Shown: positions 17,952-26,271, counted from the stretch's first letter. The stretch: 41,227 nucleotides of DNA from Bacteroidales bacterium (GCA_024636955.1 JAGXGB010000082.1:1-41227); one strand, 5' to 3'. A program made the numbers and translations. The notes: generated from the letters alone by a model not told the origin.

Positions 17952-17983
17952 CAAAGATAATATTTTGTTCCTTTGCTGTGCAA
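17952..17983 (-). promoter_or_regulatory. tRNA promoter, -33 TTG and -7 TATCTTTG
   Basis: On the minus strand, TTG (17983-17981) is followed by 21 bp and a perfect TAnnTTTG box (17959-17952). The predicted transcript starts about 30 nt before the mature tRNA 5' end. Confidence 0.7.
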
Positions 17984-18007
17984 TTTTTTACATTATTTTT
18001 TTAAACA

Positions 18008-18883
18008 ATGGAACATAAGTCAGGTTTTGTCAATATAATTGGACTACCCAATGCAGGTAAGTCTACCTTAATGAACGCTTTAGTAGGCGAGAAGTTGTCA
18101 ATTATTACTTCAAAAGCACAAACAACCCGGCACCGGATAATGGGTATTGTGAATGGTGATGACTTTCAGATAGTGTATTCTGATACACCCGGAATAGTAA
18201 AACCGCATTACAAGCTTCATGAATCGATGATGAAATTTGTACATTCAGCACTTGAAGATGCTGATATATTCCTACTGGTGACTGAAAAATCAGAGGATCA
18301 GTTGCAGGACGAGTATATTGCAAAGCTGAATGGTTCAGGTAAGCCGGTGATAATTGTGGTAAATAAAGTTGATTTACAAACACAGGAAGAAGCACTTGAG
18401 CAGGTTAAAATGTGGGAAGAGAAAATACCGGGTGCCGTGGTAATCCCGGTTTCAGCCCTTCATAAGTTCAACATCGACAGGGTGTTTGATACATTGCTTG
18501 AAAAACTGCCGGCTTCACCACCATATTATCCAAAAGATGAGTTGACTGATAAGTCGATGCGTTTCTTTGTTTCAGAAATAATACGGGAAAAGATACTATT
18601 GTATTACAAACAGGAAATTCCATACTCAGCGGAGGTATCGGTTGATGAGTATAAGGAAAAAGAGAATATAACGCATATCACTTCCACGATCTATGTTAGT
18701 CGTGAATCGCAAAAAGCCATTATTCTCGGTCATCAGGGAAAGTCAATTAAAGGGCTTGGTATGGCTGCCCGAAAGGATATTGAAGAGTTTATACAACAGC
18801 GTGTGTACCTTGAGTTGCGTGTTAAGGTAAGTAAGGATTGGCGTGATGATTCACAACAGTTGAAGCGGTTTGGTTACGAGTAA
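18008..18883 (+). CDS. era: Ribosome-assembly GTPase Era
   Basis: A 291-aa protein with an N-terminal GTPase domain (GLPNAGKSTLMN at about 10-21, DTPGIVKPHYKLHESM, NKVD) and a C-terminal KH domain (VSRESQKAIILGHQGKSIKGLGMAARKDIEEF) that binds the 3' end of 16S rRNA during 30S maturation. Length and motifs are complete. It diverges from the tRNA-Met/der side; a near-consensus TATTTTTT lies 14 bp before the ATG. Confidence 0.96.
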   Translation: MEHKSGFVNIIGLPNAGKSTLMNALVGEKLSIITSKAQTTRHRIMGIVNGDDFQIVYSDTPGIVKPHYKLHESMMKFVHSALEDADIFLLVTEKSEDQLQDEYIAKLNGSGKPVIIVVNKVDLQTQEEALEQVKMWEEKIPGAVVIPVSALHKFNIDRVFDTLLEKLPASPPYYPKDELTDKSMRFFVSEIIREKILLYYKQEIPYSAEVSVDEYKEKENITHITSTIYVSRESQKAIILGHQGKSIKGLGMAARKDIEEFIQQRVYLELRVKVSKDWRDDSQQLKRFGYE

Positions 18884-18946
18884 TAAACTAGCACTAAAGG
18901 AACACTTGATGTAATAACCAGTTCTTTTACAAGATTGGTTAGATAC

Positions 18947-20383
18947 CTATATCATTGCCATAAAATGGATAAAAATTCCTGATTGTCCATTATGCCTGAA
19001 GGTGTATTCAAACCTGAATACTTTGTCGTAATAAGTCACCAGATCAATTCCTGCACCATATCCCATAAGCAGTTTGCCCTGAAGCGAATTGGTTGAATTC
19101 TCAAGCTCGGGGAAAGCTTTTCCTGTATCAAAATGAGGACCTGCATAAATGCTCAGGGGAATAGTATTAATCTTCTCTGAACAAATGAAGGGGACTTTAA
19201 AAATCTTTAAGGGGACTGCCGCGTATTTAAGATGCGATTTAAATATCCAGTAATGGGGCGCTTCAATCACTAAATATTCATAGCCTCTAATAAATTCACG
19301 GTTGTAGCCCAGAGCATTTTGCAGATAATAAGGTTTGATGCGGGGTGCGGTGAACCGAAAAGTAAATTCAGAAGCTGCATAAAGTTGATTGGTTAGAGGA
19401 AGATAACCCCTTAGTGATGTGCGTATGCTGCGTTGATTGTACTGTTGGTTTACATCAGCAAGATAACCGGCTTCAGTTTCAGCGTAGAATCCATTCAATG
19501 GATAATAACGGTTATCTCGATAGTCGGCTTTAAGCAAATAGGTTACACCGGTCAGTTGGGGATTACTCGTAGTAATCAGGTACTCCGGGTTAAGGAATCG
19601 TATGCTATCATTAAACCGTGGTTGCCAGTATTGCAGGGTAAGTGAATGGGTTAAATGAGTGCCGGGCCGATACTTGAGGTTTGCAGCCATCACAAAGGAC
19701 TGAAGCATAATCTCCTTCCCCTCATAAAAAACTTGCTTATTATCAACTGTTTCATAATTTACCTCGTGTTGGGAGGTGTATGATGCAAAAATGCCTAGTC
19801 CCATTGATTTCTTCAGGTTGATATAAGGCCAATCGTAACTTCCCTCAAGGTGAGTTCTATAACCGCCAAGTGCTTTGATGTTCAGTTTCTCCATTTTCCC
19901 TCTCACATTCTCGTGCTGGTAATGTAATCCGGCTGATAAGCGTGAAAGATCCCTATGTTGCCACCAGTCGTTAAAGTTCCTGTCGGGGATTTCAATCAAA
20001 GGCCATACCCACCAATACCAGCGTTCAGTGACATAAACAGTGAATGCAATTTCACCTTCATCGGTTTCATAAGCCATAGTTGCTGTATGGAATAGCGATG
20101 TTTTAAGAATATTCTGACTCGAAACATTTATCAGGTTGGTTACTTCTGTAAAATCAAGGGTATCACCCTTGTGGAACGGAATCTCTCTTAGTATTATTGA
20201 CTCACTGGTGTGCTTGTTTCCTTTAACTACAATTTCCGCAACAAGCAGTTTAGTTTGCACTGCAGAATCCCTATACTGGCATAAACCGTACAATGGTTTA
20301 TTACAGCACAAGGATGCTGCTACAACTACCAGTGCAAGGTAAAGGAGGTTTGGTTTGCAAGCTAATTGGTACAAACGCTGCAT
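18947..20383 (-). CDS. BamA/Omp85-family outer-membrane protein with POTRA domain
   Basis: A 478-aa protein. ATG 20383 (MQRLYQLACKPNLLYLALVV) is preferred over an upstream TTG because it starts the signal peptide. After the leader, one POTRA-like domain (about 45-120: LLVAEIVVKGNKHTSESIILREIPFHKGDTLD) is followed by a beta-barrel of about 350 residues with YYPLNGFYAETEAG and GYNREFIRGYEYLVIEAP, which resembles the surface-antigen D15 fold. It is far shorter than BamA (about 800 aa, five POTRA), so it is not the essential assembly machine. A role in protein or lipid insertion is possible. It is convergent with era. Confidence 0.82.
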   Translation of the reverse strand: MQRLYQLACKPNLLYLALVVVAASLCCNKPLYGLCQYRDSAVQTKLLVAEIVVKGNKHTSESIILREIPFHKGDTLDFTEVTNLINVSSQNILKTSLFHTATMAYETDEGEIAFTVYVTERWYWWVWPLIEIPDRNFNDWWQHRDLSRLSAGLHYQHENVRGKMEKLNIKALGGYRTHLEGSYDWPYINLKKSMGLGIFASYTSQHEVNYETVDNKQVFYEGKEIMLQSFVMAANLKYRPGTHLTHSLTLQYWQPRFNDSIRFLNPEYLITTSNPQLTGVTYLLKADYRDNRYYPLNGFYAETEAGYLADVNQQYNQRSIRTSLRGYLPLTNQLYAASEFTFRFTAPRIKPYYLQNALGYNREFIRGYEYLVIEAPHYWIFKSHLKYAAVPLKIFKVPFICSEKINTIPLSIYAGPHFDTGKAFPELENSTNSLQGKLLMGYGAGIDLVTYYDKVFRFEYTFRHNGQSGIFIHFMAMI

Positions 20384-20479
20384 AGGTTTATAGTAATCCA
20401 ATCGAATTCAGTTTGTGTATTAATCAATCCTTCATGGATTAAGTAACTAATTCCGCAGTCAAAGATCAGTGTTTCTTAA

Positions 20480-21142
20480 TTAAATATCAAGGAATCTCAT
20501 CAATGAGTCGTACCTGTCGTGAAGTGATTGATCGAAGTCAGTTTCAAAGAAGGAAGCCTTAATGTTGTAATTGTACCTGTTGAAAGTAGCTATCAATGGA
20601 GCAATATCCATGCGGTTTACTTTAATGGTTACCTGCATTTTTGTTGAATCGGGCAGGGTCATGACATACAAGCTAAGAATGACTGTATCATTTGATTCCA
20701 CTATTCTGGCAATTTCACTAAGCAGGAAATCATGTATTCCCATCTCAAGAACAATTATACCCCCCGGGTTATCAACAGCAGCCAGGCGCGCAAAGTATTT
20801 AGTAAGGCATTGCAGTGTTATTGAGCCCAGGTAATGGTTTTTCTCATCCACTACAGGAATAAGAGTTAACTTCTGTTCATGTACCTGCCTAATGATGTCA
20901 TAAACATGCTGTCCTTCGTTCACTGTGGGGCTATTCAATGACAAAGCATGGTTTCCCAAAGGCTCATCATAGTTGTTCAATTCATAAATATCGGTTTCGG
21001 AAATTAATCCAAGGAATTCGAAATTATTCACTATTGGCAAATGTGATACCTTAAATTCCTCCATCCAATTAAGGGCTGTGATTCCGGTATCGGAAGTCTG
21101 CAGAGGCATTATTGTGTCACTGATTAAATCTTTGGCTATCAT
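20480..21142 (-). CDS. CBS-domain protein
   Basis: A 220-aa cytoplasmic protein. ATG 21142 gives MIAKDLISDTIMPLQTSDTG, the usual start of this Bacteroidota family; an earlier TTG frame was rejected. Two CBS motifs span about 1-135 (AKDLISDTIMPLQTSDTGITALNWMEEFKVSHLPIV; LNSPTVNEGQHVYDIIRQVHEQKLTLIPVV) and would bind adenine nucleotides. The C-terminal part (about 140-220: GIIVLEMGIHDFLLSEIARIVESNDTVILSLYV) has an ACT-like pattern. It probably senses a ligand; its partner is unknown. Confidence 0.85.
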   Translation of the reverse strand: MIAKDLISDTIMPLQTSDTGITALNWMEEFKVSHLPIVNNFEFLGLISETDIYELNNYDEPLGNHALSLNSPTVNEGQHVYDIIRQVHEQKLTLIPVVDEKNHYLGSITLQCLTKYFARLAAVDNPGGIIVLEMGIHDFLLSEIARIVESNDTVILSLYVMTLPDSTKMQVTIKVNRMDIAPLIATFNRYNYNIKASFFETDFDQSLHDRYDSLMRFLDI

Positions 21143-21172
21143 TGGGGTACATCGTTTACTACAGTACTTCAA

Positions 21173-21180
21173 CAAAAGTA
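21173..21180 (-). promoter_or_regulatory. -7 box TACTTTTG for the CBS-domain gene
   Basis: A perfect TAnnTTTG match on the minus strand, 30 bp before ATG 21142. It overlaps the rejected TTG start. Confidence 0.55.
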
Positions 21181-21255
21181 ATCGAAAATGGTTATCAGTT
21201 TCAGCTTAAAGAGATATTTGATCAATCCCTTAACACAAATCCCCAAACCCTGTAC

Positions 21256-21291
21256 CCCTAACCACTATACCACTATAACCCTAACCACTAA
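21256..21291 (+). repeat. Short direct repeat CCCTAACCACTA
   Basis: CCCTAACCACTATA (21256-21269) recurs as CCCTAACCACTAA (21279-21291), separated by CCACTATAA, itself a partial copy. It lies just upstream of the pdxJ promoter box. Confidence 0.75.
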
Positions 21292-21298
21292 TATTTCA

Positions 21299-21306
21299 TA
21301 ACTTTG
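21299..21306 (+). promoter_or_regulatory. -7 box TAACTTTG for pdxJ
   Basis: A perfect TAnnTTTG match 19 bp before ATG 21326, giving a short leader. Confidence 0.6.
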
Positions 21307-21325
21307 TATCTTCAAAGTGACCAAC

Positions 21326-22042
21326 ATGACAAAACTAAGTGTAAATATCAATAAAATAGCCACATTGCGTAATGCCCGTGGAGGCAATCTGCCTGATGTT
21401 GTGAAGGCGGCCATTGATTGTGAGAAGTTTGGAGCCCAGGGTATTACTGTGCATCCACGACCTGATGAGCGGCATATAAGATACCGCGACGTGTATGAGT
21501 TAAAGCCTGTTTTAACAACAGAATTCAATATAGAGGGTAACCCTGAATCAAAGTTTATGGATCTGGTACTGGCAATTAAGCCTGCACAGGTTACGCTTGT
21601 ACCCGATGCTGTTGATGCAATTACTTCAAATGCAGGTTGGGACACAATAAAATACAAGAATCATCTTATCGATATAATAAGTGAACTGCATAAGTATAAT
21701 ATCAGAACCTCAATTTTTGTAGATGCTGATCCCGCAATGGCTGAAGCAGCTGCCTATACAGGTACTGACCGTATTGAGTTGTACACTGAAAGTTACGCTA
21801 CTAATTACAGGCGAGGCAGGGAAGAGGCGATTGCTCCGTATGTATCGGCAGCACGTGCAGCACGGGAAGCAGGATTAGGTATTAATGCCGGGCATGATCT
21901 GAATCTTGATAATCTAAGGTATTTTGCATCACAGATAGAAGGGTTGCTTGAAGTTTCAATAGGGCATGCGCTGATTGCCGATGCATTGTATTACGGTTTG
22001 GAAAAAACTATACAGTTATATTTGAAGGAACTGGAAGTTTGA
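21326..22042 (+). CDS. pdxJ: Pyridoxine 5'-phosphate synthase
   Basis: A 238-aa TIM-barrel enzyme that condenses 1-deoxy-xylulose 5-phosphate with 3-amino-2-oxopropyl phosphate to pyridoxine 5'-phosphate. ATG 21326 ([20 protein letters not shown]) aligns with family N-termini; a GTG three codons earlier is less likely. Further motifs: [18 protein letters not shown], catalytic-site [35 protein letters not shown] and [13 protein letters not shown]. PdxJ belongs to the DXP-dependent vitamin B6 route; no other pdx gene is in the window. Confidence 0.95.
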   Translation: MTKLSVNINKIATLRNARGGNLPDVVKAAIDCEKFGAQGITVHPRPDERHIRYRDVYELKPVLTTEFNIEGNPESKFMDLVLAIKPAQVTLVPDAVDAITSNAGWDTIKYKNHLIDIISELHKYNIRTSIFVDADPAMAEAAAYTGTDRIELYTESYATNYRRGREEAIAPYVSAARAAREAGLGINAGHDLNLDNLRYFASQIEGLLEVSIGHALIADALYYGLEKTIQLYLKELEV

Positions 22043-22075
22043 TAAATGTTTGGATGATTTTTTATTTTCATCCGT

Positions 22076-22122
22076 GAAGATTTAGTTTGGAATCATTTGA
22101 AGATTTAGTTATGGATTCATTT
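22076..22122 (+). repeat. Two-copy 23/24-bp tandem repeat upstream of a start codon
   Basis: Two adjacent units, 22076-22098 and 22099-22122, each begin GAAGATTTAGTT and end ATTCATTT/AATCATTT. They lie 14 bp before the hydrolase ATG at 22136. Confidence 0.9.
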
Positions 22123-22135
22123 GAAAATAGTAAAC

Positions 22136-22924
22136 ATGAAATTATTTTACCGGCATTTTGGAACTGGGGATCCTGTAATAATACTTCACGGGTTATTTGG
22201 GTTGTCTGACAACTGGGTTTCACATGGTAAGAGGCTGGCAGAGAAGTTTTCAGTTTACCTTCCCGATCTCCGCAATCACGGGCATTCACCGCACAGTCCT
22301 ACTTTCAATTATCCTGCAATGGCCGACGACTTGCATGAGTTTATTGAAGAGCATAAGTTGCAGAACCCTGTAATTATTGGCCATTCCATGGGAGGAAAGG
22401 TTGCAATGTGGCTTGCACTTGAGTATCCCGAACTTGTTAGCAAACTGGTGATTGTAGATATAAGTCCGGTTAAGTACCCTGACAGAGATGCTCACTTTGA
22501 TATTATCAGCACAATGATGTCAATTGACTTTGATGCCGTTCATTCACGTGAGGAGGTCTCAGATCTGCTAAGCCCCACTATTCCTAATAAGGCTACCCGG
22601 TTGTTCATATTAAAGAATCTTCACCGCAAAACAAGAAACAATTTCGACTGGCGCCTGAACCTGAGCGCTATAAGCAGCAATATGGATCATGTGTTTGCAG
22701 GAATTGATATCGACTCAGTGTATGATAAACCGGTGCTATTTATAAAAGGTGGCCGATCAGATTATATACTTGAATCACACGAGCCGATAATCAAAAAGCT
22801 CTTCCCAAATGCCGAAATTGAAACAATAGAAAATGTTGGACATTGGGTGCACGCTGAGGCTCCTGATGAGATATGCAGCATATTCAGTCGGTTTCTGGAG
22901 AAGGAGTGTACGTTTACACCATAA
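22136..22924 (+). CDS. Alpha/beta hydrolase (YbfF-like esterase)
   Basis: A 262-aa cytoplasmic hydrolase. Start taken at ATG 22136 (MKLFYRHFGTGDPVIILHG); an upstream TTG adds five residues without family support. The alpha/beta-hydrolase features are clear: oxyanion strand HGLFGLSDNW, DLRNHGHS, nucleophile Ser84 in IGHSMGGKV, VDISPVKY and the catalytic His in ENVGHWVHAEAP at about 241. The pattern is closest to YbfF/PhaC-depolymerase-like esterases; substrate unknown. A 3' minisatellite starts 7 bp after the stop. Confidence 0.87.
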   Translation: MKLFYRHFGTGDPVIILHGLFGLSDNWVSHGKRLAEKFSVYLPDLRNHGHSPHSPTFNYPAMADDLHEFIEEHKLQNPVIIGHSMGGKVAMWLALEYPELVSKLVIVDISPVKYPDRDAHFDIISTMMSIDFDAVHSREEVSDLLSPTIPNKATRLFILKNLHRKTRNNFDWRLNLSAISSNMDHVFAGIDIDSVYDKPVLFIKGGRSDYILESHEPIIKKLFPNAEIETIENVGHWVHAEAPDEICSIFSRFLEKECTFTP

Positions 22925-22931
22925 ACAATTT

Positions 22932-23037
22932 GGTTCAAGATTGTTCAAGATGGTTCAAGATTGTTCAAGGTTGTTCAAGATTGTTCAAGATGGTTCAAGG
23001 AGTTCAAGGAGTTCAAGGAATTCAAGGGGTTCAAAAA
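22932..23037 (+). repeat. TTCAAG minisatellite
   Basis: Seven 10-bp units (GGTTCAAGAT or TGTTCAAGAT variants) are followed by 9-bp units (GTTCAAGGA twice, ATTCAAGGG) and a final GTTCAAA. The period therefore changes from 10 to 9 bp within the array. One more isolated copy, GGTTCAAGCA, lies at about 23108. It sits between convergent genes. Confidence 0.95.
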
Positions 23038-23040
23038 AAT

Positions 23041-23075
23041 AAAGGCCTGCCAATTTTATCAATTGACAGGCCTTT
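23041..23075. terminator. Hairpin terminator with T-run
   Basis: AAAGGCCTGCCAATT (23041-23055) pairs with AATTGACAGGCCTTT (23061-23075) with one internal mismatch and a 5-nt loop, followed by more T on the plus strand. It probably ends the hydrolase transcript. Confidence 0.85.
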
Positions 23076-23077
23076 TT

Positions 23078-23145
23078 TGATTGACAGGTCACGACCTGTA
23101 TCAGAATGGTTCAAGCATCAGTGATTGACAGGTCACGACCTGTCA
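23078..23145. repeat. REP-like palindromes, two copies
   Basis: A 22-bp sequence occurs identically at 23078-23099 and 23122-23143, 44 bp apart. Its core is the near-palindrome ACAGGTC-AC-GACCTGT. The second copy extends to 9-bp arms (TGACAGGTCACGACCTGTCA, 23126-23145) and ends 3 bp before the stop of the minus-strand LiaF-like gene. The form is that of REP elements or a terminator. Confidence 0.85.
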
Positions 23146-23148
23146 CTA

Positions 23149-24093
23149 CTAATATCGGTTCACATTTAAACTTGATACGCCTGCATCAACTTCAATATAT
23201 ATTTTTGATGTGGCGGCATCGAAATTGTCTGTTCTGTAATGCCCTTTTGATAGTTTCTTGAATCCCACAAAATTTCTGCTGGTGAGTACAGTTTCGGTTT
23301 CTACTTCAACGCCGGCATCTTCAGGCACGTCAATAGTAATAGACGCAGCACCTGCATTTATGTTAACTCTTGAGAGTTCAGCCAGGCTGCCCAGACGCAA
23401 ATTAATGGAAGAGGCACCGCCGTCAACTTCAACTTTATTTGTTTTAAATTTACTAAGGTCGAAGTTGATATTTGCAGCCCCAATATCAAATTTAAAATCC
23501 CATGTTGGTTCGGGGTTTAGATATAGTTGAACCATATTGCCCTTGTTGTTAAATTTTACATTTGATTCTTCTATTGATAGTTCAATATTTCGGTTGCCGC
23601 CATCATCGTTTGATTCCATACTGTAATTTCCCAGATTGCCTTTTTTTCTGAACAAGAGTAGCTTATCGCTCAAAAGTGAGTCAGATAATCTGAAATCACC
23701 GGCTGCTGCCTGAAAGCGAAGGGATGCACTGGTTACTGTAGAATCATAGGATTGGAACAATTCCTGGACATTGTCAGAGTATGTTGTATCCTCATCTGAA
23801 TTATCATAATCATAACTCCAGTTGTGATGATTGTTGTTCCAGTTGAAGTTTGGCCTTTCACGGTTATCAAACTTAGATACCAGCACGAATGCCAGGGCAA
23901 TGGCTACCAGAGATAGAATAACTTTTATATAACTTTGCACGGGTATTATTGAAATACCCCAAAGGATCAACACCAGTGGCCATAGACGTAATACTGTCCA
24001 CCAGTCAAAATAGATCCATCCCATGTTTTTAAGGATAAACAGGGTGCCGATTATTACCAGCAGTATTCCCCAAAACAGTTTTTTGTAGCTCAT
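23149..24093 (-). CDS. LiaF-like membrane protein with toastrack domain
   Basis: A 314-aa protein. Three to four N-terminal helices (LFWGILLVIIGTLFILKNM, LWPLVLILWGISII, VILSLVAIALAFVLV) form a LiaI/LiaF-type (DUF5668) region, then a linker rich in Asn/Asp/His, then a repetitive beta domain of toastrack/DUF4097 type (about 120-314: DGGASSINLRLGSLAELSRVNINAGAASITIDVPEDAGVEVE). Such proteins take part in cell-envelope stress sensing. The PspC gene precedes it with 2 bp between them, so they form an operon. Confidence 0.85.
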   Translation of the reverse strand: MSYKKLFWGILLVIIGTLFILKNMGWIYFDWWTVLRLWPLVLILWGISIIPVQSYIKVILSLVAIALAFVLVSKFDNRERPNFNWNNNHHNWSYDYDNSDEDTTYSDNVQELFQSYDSTVTSASLRFQAAAGDFRLSDSLLSDKLLLFRKKGNLGNYSMESNDDGGNRNIELSIEESNVKFNNKGNMVQLYLNPEPTWDFKFDIGAANINFDLSKFKTNKVEVDGGASSINLRLGSLAELSRVNINAGAASITIDVPEDAGVEVETETVLTSRNFVGFKKLSKGHYRTDNFDAATSKIYIEVDAGVSSLNVNRY

Positions 24094-24095
24094 GT

Positions 24096-24650
24096 CTAAA
24101 GGTTTAAATCGTTGTTGGTTTGCTTGTCATTTTCATTGATAGTGTTTACCGGCTCATCTCTTTTTTTAGAGAGCGGAAAACCTCTAAATATCATCAATAC
24201 ACCTATTAATACTAAAAGTAATGGCCAAAAGTCACCAAAGCGTATGTTAGGAATGAAACGTTCAAAGAGAAAAAAACCTCCTATCAGGATCATAATAAGT
24301 CCTGCAATGAGACTTCCATCCATCTTGTTGGCTGATGTTGGTTCAACGGTATCAAATGTTGGCGTGCCGGTTTCAAAACCTGTGTATGTTTCACCTACAC
24401 CTGCGCTTGTGTCACCAAATGTTTCTGGCCGTTTATAAGTATTGGCGTATGGATTGTAAACATTGTACCTTACCGGAACAACAATCCATAGGATGATGTA
24501 GATTAGCAAACCGCCACCACCCATAATTGTGAGCAAAATAAAGACAATGCGAATAATAGTGGGATCAATTCCAAAGAACTCTGCCAGTCCCCCGGCAACT
24601 CCCCCGATAACTTTACCGTTTACAATACGGTATAACCTGTTTTCTTTCAT
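24096..24650 (-). CDS. PspC-domain membrane protein
   Basis: A 184-aa protein with an N-terminal PspC domain (about 1-62: ENRLYRIVNGKVIGGVAGGLAEFFGIDPTIIRIVFILLTIMGGGGLLIYIILWIVVP), a polar linker and two further hydrophobic segments (LIAGLIMILIGGFFLFE, FWPLLLVLIGVLMIF) like the LiaF N-terminus. PspC proteins regulate phage-shock or envelope-stress responses at the inner membrane. It is co-transcribed with the LiaF-like gene. A small hairpin (TTTATGC 24661-24667, GCATAAA 24675-24681) lies just upstream of the start. Confidence 0.9.
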   Translation of the reverse strand: MKENRLYRIVNGKVIGGVAGGLAEFFGIDPTIIRIVFILLTIMGGGGLLIYIILWIVVPVRYNVYNPYANTYKRPETFGDTSAGVGETYTGFETGTPTFDTVEPTSANKMDGSLIAGLIMILIGGFFLFERFIPNIRFGDFWPLLLVLIGVLMIFRGFPLSKKRDEPVNTINENDKQTNNDLNL

Positions 24651-24706
24651 GTTTCGTGGTTTTATGCTTTTGACGCATAAAATATGTAAAGGTTACAAAA
24701 AAGAAA

Positions 24707-24748
24707 AAGTGATCAGGCTAATTCAACCATTAATCAGGCTGATTCAGC
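24707..24748 (-). repeat. Tandem duplication of the tatC 3' end
   Basis: The last codons of tatC plus the stop (24728-24748) are repeated directly downstream (24707-24727) with 16 of 21 bases matching. The 21-bp period keeps the frame, and the second copy ends in TGA at the equivalent place (AESA-stop becomes VELA-stop). Confidence 0.85.
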
Positions 24749-25579
24749 TTTAAGCTGATTGGCAGCTATCCTTGCGGATACAAAGATACTTACTTCATAT
24801 AATGCTGCCAGTGGTATAGATACAAGCACCTGGCTGAAGATGTCAGGTGGTGTGATGATTGCTGATACAGTTAGTATAATGACATACATGTATTTACGGT
24901 TTCGCTTGAGGAACTCGGGAGTGAGGATGCCTACTTTAGTGAGGAAATACACGAATACAGGAAGCTCAAATACTACGCCTACTGAAAATGTTACTGACAC
25001 AATGGTGCTAATATATGAGGCAAGTGAAATTTGGTTAGTCACCATGTTACTTATACTGTAGGAGCCAAAGAAGTTAAGTGTAAGGGGAACAATAAGGAAA
25101 TAACTAAAAAAAACACCCATGAAAAATAACATCGACATGGCAAAGACAGCTCCTCTTGAGTGTTTCTTCTCCTGTTCATATAAAGCAGGGCGAAGAAAAC
25201 GCCAAATTTCCCATATAATATAAGGAAATGCAAGCATAAAACCGGCAAAGAAACTAGTGGACATATGGGTTGAAAACTGTCCTGATAAATTAAGGTTGAT
25301 GATATCTATATGATACTGATCCATGCAAAGGCTGCTAACATCAAGCCACTTACCCAGTTGGCAAAGGAGGCGGTTTGTAATGAAGTCAGGCTCTTTAGGT
25401 GCAAGTATAATATCGTCAAAAATGAGTGCCCTGTTTAAAAAAGCTAAAATGGCAAAGCCAACAATAGCAATTGCAGAGCGGAACAGATGCCCGCGTAATG
25501 CATCGAGGTGATCCCAGAATGACATTTCAACAGGAGGCTGCTGGTTCTTATTTTTTTTGCTGGTGATGGTTTCAGCCAT
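24734..25579 (-). CDS. tatC: Sec-independent translocase subunit TatC
   Basis: A 281-aa inner-membrane protein with six predicted helices, the twin-arginine signal receptor. Motifs: the N-terminal EMSFWDHLDALRGHLFRS (family: hLxELRxR), FAGFMLAFPYIIWEIWRFLRPALYEQEKK, the periplasmic-loop Phe/Pro residues, ELPVFVYFLTKVGILTPEFLKRNRKY and TPPDIFSQVLVSIPLAALYE. The length is normal for Bacteroidota, which carry a longer first periplasmic loop. TatA/B are not in the window. The gene's 3' end is duplicated (24707-24748). Confidence 0.95.
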   Translation of the reverse strand: MAETITSKKNKNQQPPVEMSFWDHLDALRGHLFRSAIAIVGFAILAFLNRALIFDDIILAPKEPDFITNRLLCQLGKWLDVSSLCMDQYHIDIINLNLSGQFSTHMSTSFFAGFMLAFPYIIWEIWRFLRPALYEQEKKHSRGAVFAMSMLFFMGVFFSYFLIVPLTLNFFGSYSISNMVTNQISLASYISTIVSVTFSVGVVFELPVFVYFLTKVGILTPEFLKRNRKYMYVIILTVSAIITPPDIFSQVLVSIPLAALYEVSIFVSARIAANQLKAESA

Positions 25580-25598
25580 AATTCATGAAAAGATGGAT

Positions 25599-25606
25599 CA
25601 AAATTA
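25599..25606 (-). promoter_or_regulatory. -7 box TAATTTTG for tatC
   Basis: A perfect TAnnTTTG match on the minus strand, 19 bp before ATG 25579, giving a leader of about 15 nt. Confidence 0.55.
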
Positions 25607-25632
25607 AGTATTCTATTGGTTAAAGGGTATGT

Positions 25633-26271
25633 TCACCTTAAATTATTCTCATTGATGGATGTGAAATCACCCTGGGAGTTAATATTGGCAAAGCACAGCT
25701 GGTTATCTGTCCCTTTAAACTCCTTTAATGTAAGGTACTTAACCGGAACATGCTTAAATATTTCCGTCATTCTATAGATTTTCTTTTCAACAAGCTCACT
25801 TAAAACAGGCAGTACGGATAAAGGATACACAGCTACCAATGGCTCAGGCAATGGAGTAAGCGGAACAACGCACTTTGAGCCATCAAAGGCTTCGAGCAAC
25901 TGCTCTATAATGTGATGTTTCATAAAAGGCAGATCGCAGGGAAGGCATACGTTTATTTCTGTAGTACTCTGAGCGAGACATGAGTATAAGCCTCCCAAAG
26001 GACCTGACCCAGGATCAATATCAGGGATTGTTTCCAGATTAAATACTTTATAATCAGGATTCGAAGTGCTGATAATAACACGGGAACAGAATGCGGAGAG
26101 AATATCGATACTAAATGTCACCATTTGTTTGCCTTGATATATCATAAGGCCTTTATCAACACCCATACGCAAGCTTTTGCCTCCGGCCATTACAATACCT
26201 GTAACTTTAGAGTGCTCATAAGCATTAACCATCGATAGTTCAGTGCCTTTACCTTTAGATTCAGCAGTCAT
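25633..26271 (-). CDS. mobA: Molybdenum cofactor guanylyltransferase (MobA-like)
   Basis: A 212-aa nucleotidyltransferase that adds GMP to molybdopterin to form the bis-MGD precursor. Motifs: GIVMAGGKSLRMGVDKGLM (nucleotide loop), IPDIDPGSGPLGGLYSCL and LPCDLPFMKHHII. ATG 26271 (MTAESKGKGTEL) overlaps the queA 3' end by 11 nt, which suggests translational coupling; ATG 26232 (MVNAYEHSK) is an alternative. No other molybdenum-cofactor gene is present here, and related IspD/GlmU-like transferases share the loop, so substrate is moderately certain. Confidence 0.82.
   Translation of the reverse strand: MTAESKGKGTELSMVNAYEHSKVTGIVMAGGKSLRMGVDKGLMIYQGKQMVTFSIDILSAFCSRVIISTSNPDYKVFNLETIPDIDPGSGPLGGLYSCLAQSTTEINVCLPCDLPFMKHHIIEQLLEAFDGSKCVVPLTPLPEPLVAVYPLSVLPVLSELVEKKIYRMTEIFKHVPVKYLTLKEFKGTDNQLCFANINSQGDFTSINENNLR

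Noticed and set aside
22833-23124. Coding frames through the TTCAAG repeats
   Set aside because: They consist of repeat-encoded low-complexity residues, overlap the hydrolase 3' end in other frames and have no family features.
22932-23145. CRISPR array
   Set aside because: Units are 9-10 bp and contiguous without unique spacers; the two longer repeats are palindromes 44 bp apart with no third copy and no cas genes.
25633-26271. MobA as a plasmid mobilisation relaxase
   Set aside because: The GGKSxRMGxDK loop and LPCDLPF motif identify the molybdenum-cofactor transferase; no relaxase motif is present.
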